A DNA stretch of 64,000 nt from Tetrahymena elliotti 4EA. Lineage: Eukaryota > Ciliophora > Oligohymenophorea > Hymenostomatida > Tetrahymenidae. Shown here in pieces: positions 12,574 to 23,354 of this stretch. The position numbers and the translations under genes are program-made. Each line of letters opens with the position of its first letter. Within the stretch, counting starts at the first letter, position 1. The DNA lies in the NCBI GenBank assembly GCA_000231825.2, contig JH720325.1, forward strand, positions 298,842 to 362,841, written 5' to 3'. The notes beneath the pieces are model-generated. The model saw only the letters and a program-made list of their open reading frames with translations. It was not told the origin of the DNA and searched no databases.

Positions 12574-14916
12574 TTTATTACTATCTTGTAGACCTAACTA
12601 ATTTAAACAGTATTTGCAAAAATCAATAAATTTTTTTAGTACAAATTATACATAAAGTATTATATCCTAATTCTAAAGATATTTTTATAATTTGTGTTTC
12701 TATCAATAAGAATCTATTGATTTTATTTACGCATCAATAAATTAATAAATAAATAAATATCTTACTTGCATAAATTCATCAATCAATATGTTTATTTATT
12801 AAAATATGATATATTTAATACAAAAACTAAAAAACAAATCAAAAGATAAATAATATTTTAACTTAAAAGTAAGAAGAAACTTTTATATGTTTTAAATTTT
12901 AAAAATAAAATTTTAAATTAAAATTAAATAGAAACTCAAACATATTTTAAAGTTAAATATTAATTACTTATCTTTTTTAAATATTAATAAGATAATAAAA
13001 CATAAAAAATTTTAATTCAAATCTAGTTCTAAAAAATCTACCAATAATAGTATATTTTTAATAAAATTTTTATTCTGTAGAATATTTGTCTAAATTAAAT
13101 CTATTATTTGTTTAAACTTAAACTTAAAACAAATTTTTAAAAATTATTTTAATATTTGTAATGAATAATGTAAAATAACAAAATAATTTTAGGCTTAAAA
13201 AAATATTTTTCAAATTAAATAAAGGAAGGGGTCAGGTCGAGTGTGGAGGACTTTTTATTTTCATTCATTTTTAGAGGACTGAATACAAATATTTTAATAA
13301 TGAGTCCCTGCTATTCTATACCACTCCCCCTAAATTAATTCTACCTATTCCACCTGACCCAATAAAAGTTAAATCAAATGACTTTTTTATTTGATAATAA
13401 AATTTATTGTATTAATTTCTTTTTGTTTTACTGAATTAAAATTCAATTTAAGCATATTTTACATTTTTTGAAATGCAGTAATTTTGATGAAAAAAATACT
13501 CAACTAGTTTCATTAATTTCTAAGAATATTGTTTTTTGTGTGTGTGTGTTTTACTTTATTAATAAATTGTAGATATTGATTTTGTATGAATCTAATACTA
13601 AAAGCTAGAAAGTAAGTATGAAAAAAGAATAGTTTTTCCTTAGTTAAAAAATAAGTGGTTTTATTTAGAAAATGAATCATAAAGCTACTAAAACAGCAAT
13701 ATAAGAAATGAGAAGGTATATTTTGAAGGAAAAAATATAAATTTAATGCTTATGAAACTTTTCTTAGCAGGAGGGAGTTCTCCAGTAATTAATAATCGAA
13801 TTTTACACTTTTACAAACATTAATACTGAATTATTTAATAATCAATAGAATTCATCAATATAAAATTTAGCTTTTTTTTATTGAGAAGAAATCATTAATA
13901 TTTATAGTAAGTAAATATTCTGAAGTATTTATCCTGTCAAATTATTTAATCTATCAAATTATTCATCATATTTCAACTCAGATTTAAGATTTTCCAATAA
14001 AGTATTTCAAATTCTTAAAAATTAGATTCTTCTTTTTGTTCTTCAGTTTTTCTTTTTCAATTCAACAAAAAATAAGTTAGTTTTTCATTCCAAACAAAAT
14101 AAGAAAGATTTTCGATTAGATTTCAGGAAATTACTATTGCATTCTTCTTTTTATTATTATATTTTAAGAGTTAATTATTAATTAATTTTAACTGTGTGAT
14201 TTGTATTAATCTTATTTTTTTAGTTCTAAACTCTAATACCTGATTGATGTGGTGTTTTAAACAAGAAGTTAAGGAAACTAATTTTGTTTATTTTAACAAT
14301 TTTTAATTCAAAAACGAAAAATTTAACAGGCTTGTTAAAAATGTCTTAGATATTATTTAATGAGAGGAATTTTATTTTTATTTAATATAAATTTGAATGG
14401 CTGTCAAAGAAAACCTTTATTTTACTGGAAATTAAATGAATCTTTGTCCAAGAATATTTAAATAATCTAGAAGTAACAAGAGTAATAATATTTTATAATT
14501 GCGACCTCTTTATAATTTGAATGATAAATTTAGAAGTAAGTCGTTCTTTTTACCTTTAAAATACTAGATAATTAGTTAATTACTAACTAGCAAGCTATTG
14601 AAGAATTTTTTATGATTTTGATTTGTATTTACTAATATTGATCTCTATATCAGCGTTCATCTGTTTTTATGTTTTTATGAACCAAACAAATAAATAAATA
14701 AACAAATATACTCAATTAGTTTTTTGTTTCATGTTTATGATTTAATTGTATTTACTTTTAAAAAAATTGATAATTACAAGTTAAAGAAAAAAAAAAAGAA
14801 ATTAAAGTTAATTTAAAGAAATTTGACATAATTATAGATAGATATATAGATTAATAAATACATACATAGCTAGATAGATAGATAGTTAACTCCAAATTTG
14901 AAAAAAGACTTATAAA
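12574..14916. other. Intergenic region between divergent genes
   Basis: This 2.3-kb AT-rich region separates the starts of the CPSF160-like gene (minus) and the second cyclase gene (plus), so it should hold both promoters. It contains one GC-richer inverted-repeat segment (13229-13360, listed separately), a short GT repeat at about 13537-13549 and GATA-type repeats at about 14838-14884 just upstream of the cyclase start. No other coding frame was recognised. Confidence 0.6.
13229..13360. other. GC-richer segment with nested inverted repeats; possible structured RNA or small element
   Basis: The ends are perfect inverted repeats: GGGTCAGGT at 13229-13237 pairs with ACCTGACCC at 13352-13360. 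Inside, in the same nested order, GAGTG (13239-13243) pairs with CACTC (13322-13326), and GGACT (13248-13252) pairs with AGTCC (13303-13307). The segment stands out from flanks that are almost pure A and T, and a T-run follows at 13381. It could be a small non-coding RNA folded as a long stem or a short transposon-like element with terminal inverted repeats. I do not recognise the family. Confidence 0.4.
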
Positions 14917-17900
14917 ATGGAGTCATCATCGCCTGTAAAGGAGATCAACCTTGACCATAACATTGAAAACTAAAATCAAGTAGGCTCAAATATCAATTAT
15001 ATGATTGAAGCCACAGTATGGATAATATATTTTACTAGTTTTTTGCAATTGATTGATTGATCATTAGATTGAATTTTATTTTTTAGGCAAATTATGAATT
15101 TTTTTGTTTGTTATTAGCCTAAAAAAAGCACTTCAAGACAGAATTCAAGAAAGTCCTCTAAAAAGAGTACTTATAAAGGTAAATTAAGTTTTTTTAAGTT
15201 CTGAAATGCCTTCAAAATTTAAATATTATTTTCCTTTCAAATTACTAATTGTCTTTTTATAAAGCTATGCTTAGGGAATAAAGATTGGGTCATTTGAAAA
15301 GCTCTTAATCATTATAGCAAGAAGCTGTAGATCATTATGAGGGTACTACTTTTAAGGTAGGAGATAAGATATTTTTATAAGGATTTAGTTAGCAGTGATA
15401 TTTGTGTTTTATATTGATTTTAGTACTTTGGAGTTAGTTATTAATAAGTGGTCAATAGCTAGCTATAAAGAACAGAACCTCAAAAGTTTGTTGATTATAT
15501 ATAAGATATTAATTTGTATTTTTTACTTAAATTTTAAGTTTTTTTAAAATTAATTTAGTAAAAAATACAAAGTTTCGTAACTTCTACTCCATTCTCCATT
15601 GTTATGGCTATTATAACTGTCTATGCATTATTTGCTGATGATATTAGAGTAGCAGCTACAGGTAAAGATGCAGACCCTTATTTCTGGGGAGCAAGTTGTT
15701 TTTGTCTAGGAGCTTTCTTACTAGAAATTATCCTTTAGTCTTATTCCACTGTATATTATTATTTTCTACTTTAATTACCTCTAAAACAAATATTTAATAA
15801 AATGATTTCAATGTTTTTAACAAATAATAACTTACTTAATCTCTAATAATTTGATGCTAGTTAGTTAGTTAGTAAGTAAGTAATAAGCATAAGATTATTT
15901 CCAAAAACGATTCCAAAAATTTTGAATGCATGAAAGTCAAAAATTAAATTAATTAATTAATTTATAATCAATAAAGAAAGATAAAAAAAGTCATTTATTT
16001 TGGTAATATCTAATGAATTAGTGAGTTTTTTGATGGTTGAAATATTAAAAAGCAATGAAAAAGAAAGCATATAATTAATATTTCTAAAATAAAATTATTA
16101 AGAAGCAAACAAAACTTATTTATTTAATCTTATTTTATTTTCATATGACTAAAATAGCCTGGATATTTTTTGGGATTCTTTTTCTGGCTTGATTTATTAT
16201 CAACAGTTTCTTTAATATTAGATATTGGATGGATTTCTAACTAGATATTTTAAACAGGCAAAGGAAAAGGAGGAAGTGTTGCCTCCCTTGCAAAGGCAAG
16301 CAGAGCTTCTCGTGTTGGTAATAATTTACTAATTTAATTTGGGAAATCGTTTGTTTAGATAGATACTTTAACATGTTTTCATGTTTTTAATTAAGAGATT
16401 AATGATTGATGGAAATTTTAAGATGAATAAAAAATAATCAGCGTTAATTTTAATTTAAAATAGACAAATTTATTTGAATAATTAATATCAATCAAGTTAT
16501 TTACGTGATTTACTTACTTAATTAAAATTATTAATCAGGTACAAGGGCAGGTAGAATCGTTAGAGTAGTACGTCTCATTAGATTAGTTAGGTTATACAAA
16601 CATGCTCAATTAGCTTTACAAAAATAAGCTAGAAAATTTGAGAGAGAATAATAGCAACTTATGGAAGAATAAAAGAAATTGCAATAAGAGAATAAATCAG
16701 AATCATTTTATAGTATCAATGATCCCTAATACCATAAGAGCGGAACAGCAAATTTCTAAAAAGGAAATAGTTTACGTAATAAAACTCCTTAAATGACTCC
16801 TGCTGCGGTATAGCACAATGGTTTCTAGACATCACTAGTACCAGCTATTAACAATCCAACATAGGAAAATATTTAAGAATTGTAAAATGATTAGCTTGCC
16901 ACTACTCAAAACAAGGCAGAAAGATCTAAGATTTAAACTTTCTTATGTAAAATTATTATTAATTTAAGATTGTATTTAGTCGTTAAATTAATTAAAATAA
17001 TTTTTAGATTAATTTATTTTATTTTGAGTTTTAAAATTAACACGTTTTATTCAATAATCGCTTAATATTAATAATAATTATGAATTTAGAGAGATAAGGC
17101 ATTGATGACATGACTAACGAAATAATACCTCTCAATTAAAATAAAGTTGCTCCATATGATGTTGTATCTAGGGCAAAAAGTATTCGCTCTCAAAATAATT
17201 TGGAAAAATCTGGTAACTTAGATGAAAACAATGGAGAAAGAAATGAAAAAAGACATCTTTCTACCAACAGAGACAAAAATTCCAGTGTATCTAGATCTAT
17301 GTCTATTAATTAAAATAGCAGCAATAACGTTAGCTAAGGTTCAACTAGTGTAAATATTTATTATAATTTACTCTGCTCTCCTCCCATAACTTATCCTTCA
17401 ATCAATTTAAAGTGGCTTTTTTAAATAAAATTTGATCTAAAATGTTTATAAAATACATCATTTAAAACAAATAAATTAGTAGATAATCTCTTTAAAAAAT
17501 AATAACAATACTATGATGTGCAAAGCATTCAAACAAAATAAGAACTCTTTATTCTTTTTAAGTATACTTTTCACAATTCAAAAAATAGTTGTGTTTTGCG
17601 TTTTATATGAGGAACAAGCTTAACAAAAAAAAAACAAAATGGCATGTTTAAAATATAAATTTTAAATAGAAAAAAATAAGTTACACTATTTTAACAATTT
17701 TAATTTAGAAAGACTATTAATAGAAAGTAATTAAATTGGTCAATTAATTGATTGATGGTTTAATTTCTTATTTCCATTCAAATCAATTTAATTTCAAAAT
17801 CCTCAAAAAAAAAGACAAAAAAATTGTGAAAAAAACAAAAAATTTATTATTCTTTAGAATTAATAAATTTTACATCACTTTTGGTTGATTTGAATGAATT

Positions 17901-20900
17901 AATCAAATGGATGGTTTGGGAGATTAATAATTAATTTAATCTTTTTTTTAATAATTTATATAAAAATTTAAAAATGAAAAAAGAGAGCTGAAAAACTTGC
18001 GAGCAATGAGACAAAAGTTGGTAAAGCTTTATCTGATATGACAATTAGAAGAGTCATTGTTATAGTGTTATTGATTATGTTTTCTATACCTATTTTCACT
18101 TATAGCACTTATAAAGAGGATGCAACTTCTTATGAAGGAGGTCTAGTATTAATCTACTTGTAATTATTATAAAAAATTGATCCATTAATGTATTGTTTAC
18201 AATTATTATAATTTAAATTATAGAAATAAACCTAATTCATTTCTTTACTAGAAGAGTATTGATCTTTACATTAGCTACAACTCTGTAAGAATTATTTCTA
18301 AATTTATTATTTGAAAATAAAATTATTATAACAAATAAAAAAAGGATGAATTTAAGCCTATGATTGGGTTAGAAATAGACAATGTTGCAATCTATCCTGG
18401 AGTAAATGATACTGGAGTTACTGATTATAATTCTCTAAGAGACTCTGATTTAACTTACTACACTTACTCAGATTCTGTAATAAAAAATAAAATATATTAA
18501 ACTAAATTATATTTATTTAATTATACTAGAACGGAAATACAGTTGCAGTTTCAATAGTTAGTAGTGAAAAATCTAATAAGATAGATGCAGGGCTCTCTAT
18601 TGGTAGAACTATTTTTGTTGCTATTGTCTTGACTATTGCTTCTATTTCTTTTACATCAGACGTTGAAAAATATATTCTTGATCCAATAGAAACTATGTTA
18701 ACTAAAGTAAAGAGAATCTCTTCCAGTCCACTTGAAGCAGCCTAAATGGAAGAAAAAGAGTAATTTGCTATCTAGTAATTAGAAGACGATGGAAATGTAA
18801 AAGAGCTATAAAGACTCAAAGAGACTGAAAATTATGAAACAAGAGTCTTAGAAAAACTAATCATAAGAATAGGAGCTCTTTTAGCTGTTGGGTTTGGAGA
18901 AGCTGGTTCTGAAATTATTGCTAAAAATATGAATAGCAGTATTTAATTTATTAAATTTTCATTAAAATCTATCTAAAAATAATAGAATACAAATTTACCT
19001 TTAATTTATTTAATCATCTTATTATTTTTATATAGATGGGACTGTTGATCCTATGTTGCCAGGTCTAAAAATGATGGCTGTTTTTGGTTTTTGTGATATT
19101 AGAAACTTTACAGATGCTACAGAAGTATTATAATAAGGTGTCATGCTCTTTGTTAATGAAATAGCTTAAATCGTCCATACAACTGTAGACTAAAATCTAG
19201 GTTCTGCCAATAAAAATATAGGTGATGCTTTCCTTCTTGTATGGAAATTCAGAGAATAAGATTATCTAAGAAATCCAGATGGCTCAGTAGAATTCTTAAA
19301 GAATGATATTACATCCAACTATGCTGATTGCTCAGTTGTATCATTCCTTAAAATCATGGCAGGAATTACCTTATCAAAAAAATTAAGAAAATATAAACAC
19401 CATCCTGGCCTCTAAAAAAGATTGAAAGGCTACAAGGTTAAGATGGGTTTCGGTCTTCACTTTGGTTGGGCTATTGAGGTAAAAAATTAATTATCCTTTT
19501 CAATATTCTTCAAAAAACAAACAAACAAATAAATCAATTTAATTAAAATAATAAAAAATAATAAATTTTTCATTTTTTTCTTAGTTTAAGAAAACTCAAA
19601 TAATTTTAATGATTAAAGTATGATTGATTTTTATTAAGTAAATGAAGTGAACAAACAAACAAACAATATGTATTTGACCTATTTATTCATTTTGCCACAA
19701 ATTAACCTCAAATAATTTAGATAAAATTTGAGTAGTAGTTTAAGTATTAGCAGTGTTTTAAAATGTATTAATTTGGTTTTGGTTTATCAGCAAATCAGAT
19801 TAAATTAACTTTAGTTGGATTCAAAACCAAAGAGATAGCCAATCAATTTTAAATTTTGCAAATTTTGCTGAAAAATATTTTTTTTATTTTAAACACTGAG
19901 TATTAAAGATTACAATCAATTATTTGATTTTTATTAAATAAATTAAATTAATGATAATATCAGAATTGTACAGTCCTTCATTTACTTTTAGTTAGTTTTT
20001 CCAATCAAACTAAGAAAATAGTTAGTTCCAAAAGAAAGATAAAAAAATGAAAATTGAATATATTTAACTTAAATTAATTTAATTTTAATTTATCTTTAAA
20101 GGGTGCTATAGGATCTGATTTTAAAATAGATGCTTCTTACTTAAGTCCAAATGTAAATATTGCATCTAGATTGGAAGCTGCTACTAAATAGTTTGGTACT
20201 GGACTATTGATTAGTGGAAATTTAAGAGATATTTTATCAGAGAAAATGTAAAAGTAACTTAGAAAGATAGATTGTGTAACAGTTAAAGGTTCTATTGTTC
20301 CATTAGGTATTTATTTATTTATTAATTAATTTGATGAAAAATAAAATTTATTTATTTATGAATTACATCTAGAACTATATACATGTGATGTTAATCTAGA
20401 TAGACTTTATGATAAGAGAAAAGGAAAGGATCCTTTTGATTTTTCTTACTTCAATGATTCTATGCTTAAAAAGAAAAAAGTTCTTGACAAAATGAAAAGA
20501 AATGCATTTAAATCATAAATTTTTAAGGGAACTAAAAAACCTTCAGACGATTTTGATACAGATCCAGAAATTATAGAAATGAGAAAAGAATATACAAAGG
20601 TAAAATTAATATTATTTTAATGAATTATCTTCATTGTTTGCTTTAAATTTATTTAAAAAGGAATTTTATGATACTTGGGACATCGCATATAAACTTTATC
20701 ATGAAGGAAAATGGGTGGAAGCATCTCAATACCTTAAAAAAACATTAGTAATTTCAAAAATTTTCAAAATTTGCCATTAATGAATTAATAATGTATATAA
20801 AAGGTTTGGTTTTAATTTAGATAAGATGGCCCTAGTCAAACTCTATACGAACACATTAAAGAAACAACATTTATACCTCCTAAAGATTGGAAAGGGTTTA

Positions 20901-20920
20901 GAGTTTTAACAGAAAAATGA
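14917..20920 (+). CDS. Voltage-sensor/nucleotide cyclase fusion protein, copy B
   Basis: Second, complete paralogue. The start ATG 14917 opens a 33-codon exon, followed by exons at 15118-15178 and 15265-15356 rich in Ser, Lys and Gln. Predicted helices S1 (FSIVMAIITVYALFADD), S2 (ASCFCLGAFLLEIILQ) and S3 (FLGFFFWLDLLSTVSLI) precede an S4 (GRIVRVVRLIRLVRLYKHA) nearly identical to that of copy A. A polar linker leads to a helix (VIVIVLLIMFSIPIF), an extracellular stretch, a helix (RTIFVAIVLTIASISF) and a HAMP-like charged region. The single class III cyclase domain has FGFCDIRNFT, NIGDAFLLVW, GFGLHFGWAIE and NVNIASRLE, then a conserved C-terminal tail ending at TGA 20918-20920. Such domains act as dimers that make cAMP or cGMP at the membrane. 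No potassium selectivity motif (GYG) is visible after S4. A splice site near 15473-15557 is ambiguous. The 623-nt intron 19479-20101 interrupts the catalytic domain. Confidence 0.9.
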
Positions 20921-21899
20921 GTTAATTTTCATATTTTCTTATAAATATCAAATAACTTATAAAAATTCTTAAAATAAAAAAATTATCAAACGAACAAATA
21001 AATGACAAATATTTCTTTGAAATTTAATATTAAAAAGATTCTAACTTTTGTTTTAAAAAAACAAATTTTGAGATTAATGAATTAAACAATTCTTCTCACA
21101 TTCACCACCAAATCTTATTATAAATTTGAATGCAATAATGATAATATTTTTATTATAAGATTGTTTAATAAATGCAACAATTCTATCAAACAAACAAGTA
21201 ATCTTCCAACAACTCAACCAACTCATCTACAAATAAGAAAGCAAAAAAAAAAAAAAATCTTCCTTAAACGACTCTTAATCTCTAAAATTTCTCTTTCTAT
21301 TTACCATTATATAATATTTTTTTACTAATTTATTAATTAATAAATATTTATAAACGCACATACATGTAAATCTTTTTGTTTGTATTTATATACAATAAAT
21401 ATTTTATTTCTAAATTCTTATAATAATTAAATTCATATCTTTCTAAAAAGGAATTTACCTATGGACTAAGGAATAAATATTTTTTTTAAGGTTACTATAA
21501 ATTAGTATCTTTTTTCAAAATAAATTTCCTTCAAGGTTATTAAGTAGTCCAGATATTTCATCTCAAATTTTTATAACTACTTATTGAAGATCAAATAAAC
21601 ATTTTTTGAATACCTACATTAGATATAAGTCTTATCTTAATTTTAAAAAAATCCCTTTCAAAAAATTCTAAAAATAAAATAACAATAAATTTTAAATAAA
21701 GAATAAATATTCGCCTTTATTTTTTAGATACTTAAGAAAAGTATAAATTATTAGTTCACAAATACATTGATAGATAAATAAATAAAATAAAAAATTATAC
21801 AAATTATAAAAATAATTTTATGTTGTTTAATATTAAAGTAATTTAAATACATTGAATATATATGAAAAAAATTTTAGAAAACAATTAAATTTATTGAAT
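20921..21899. other. Intergenic region between convergent genes
   Basis: Nearly pure A/T sequence between the stop of the second cyclase gene (plus) and the stop of the 21900-22991 gene (minus). I see only homopolymer runs and no supported gene. Confidence 0.55.
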
Positions 21900-22991
21900 T
21901 CACTCCTATTATTTCTGAATGCCTTTTTATTTTGAATGAACTTTTTGACCTTTTGATTTATTTCTGAATATCCTTTTTTTTTGGCTAAGGGTCTCTGATT
22001 CAATAAATCTAACTTATTTTTGAATTTATTAAAGTTTTGATTCTGGTTTTTTTATGACAAAATTTAAGATCGAATTTTTTGAGTTATTTTTTAATTTATT
22101 ATTAGCTTATTTCTCTTCTTTGAAAAGCTAAGACTTTTTTAGAAGAACCACTTTTTTTTAGATTTTGGAAAAAGACTGCTAATTATCTTCTTTAACATTT
22201 AAATTATCACTTTTTTCATCATTTCCAAATGTAGCAGAAGTACTGCTTTAGCTATTTTATTATGCTTAATCATTAAATTATCCATTATCCTCATCATGTG
22301 CTTGCTATTAAAAACTTATTTTTTCTTCTTTTAATTCCTAAGGTTCCATTAGGAATTTTTATGAGGAATTTTTTTGGGTTTAAATTTTAATAATTTTAGG
22401 ACTTTGAATCAATGAAAAAATCTTTTATGGCTATGGTTAGTTGATTTAACTAAGTATATTTTCCCATTCAGTTTATTTATCATAATCTAAATTCAGCTTT
22501 GATTTTATTATAACATCAACAAAATCTTTATAAAATGCAAGAGATATAAATACTTTATTAGAATCTGGACTATTTTTATCAAGTATATCATCAAATTTAT
22601 TCTAATAAATCTCCTATATTCCTTACTAAGCTTTAAACTATAGTTATTATGATGTTTCTTCAGAGTTAATTAAATTATTATCTATTGCTTTTATAATAAT
22701 TATGAAGCTCATTCCTTTAGCACCTATTTGGACGCTTTTTTTAGGTATTAAACAAATATTTTCAGTTGAAATATTTAAATCTTTTGTGTTTAAAAATGAA
22801 TGGCTCTTATTTAATTGGTAAATTAATCCTCTAAAAAACATAGCATAGCAAATAGAAAGTTCAACCTCACTATCTAAGAATTTAGGGTTATGATAAATAG
22901 CTTACTATATAAATTTTATACTTTCTTGAAGACGTATAGTAAAAAGGTCCTTCTCCAAATTTACTAAATATTTACAAATCTAATTTTACAT
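21900..22991 (-). CDS. Hypothetical protein, 363 residues, single exon
   Basis: One uninterrupted frame from ATG 22991 to TGA 21902-21900 once TAA/TAG are read as Gln; the 1,092-nt length is an exact multiple of three. The N-terminal half is ordered-looking and helical (KFIQQAIYHNPKFLDSE, then CYAMFFRGLIYQLNKS), with a hydrophobic stretch GMSFIIIIKAIDN. The C-terminal half is charged and Gln/Lys/Ser-rich and ends in a strongly basic tail. I do not recognise the family. A helical-repeat fold for the N-terminus is possible but unproven. It lies 363 nt downstream of the next minus-strand gene and has the same orientation. Confidence 0.65.
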
Positions 22992-23354
22992 TTTTAAGTA
23001 CAATTTTTTTTAATAAATTTATTTATTTATAATTTTTAATTTTCAAAATTAAAAAAACAAAAATAACAAATCAAATAAAATTATTAGAAGGTTATTCAAC
23101 CAGAAAATATTTACTGGAAACTTTCTTAAATCAAAAAATTTTTTAATTCCATTTATTTTTCTAATAAATTTGTTTAATTTGAAATAAAAAGGGTGAAATT
23201 TAGAAGAAATTATTTTTAAAAAATAAGGATTGTTAATATATATATATGTAGTATTTACAAAATAATTATAGGATTTTATATTTATTTATTTTATTTATTA
23301 AGCTTTTCAAATTAATTAAAGGTTTTTATTTTCTATTCATTCTAATAGACTGTC
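22992..23354. other. Short AT-rich intergenic spacer
   Basis: Spacer between two minus-strand genes, containing AT microsatellite runs (for example near 23239-23249). It should hold the promoter of the 21900-22991 gene. No other feature is seen. Confidence 0.5.

Noticed and set aside
22647..22841. 64-residue minus-strand ORF as a gene of its own
   Set aside because: It is an internal piece of the 21900-22991 gene, cut off only because TAA was treated as a stop.
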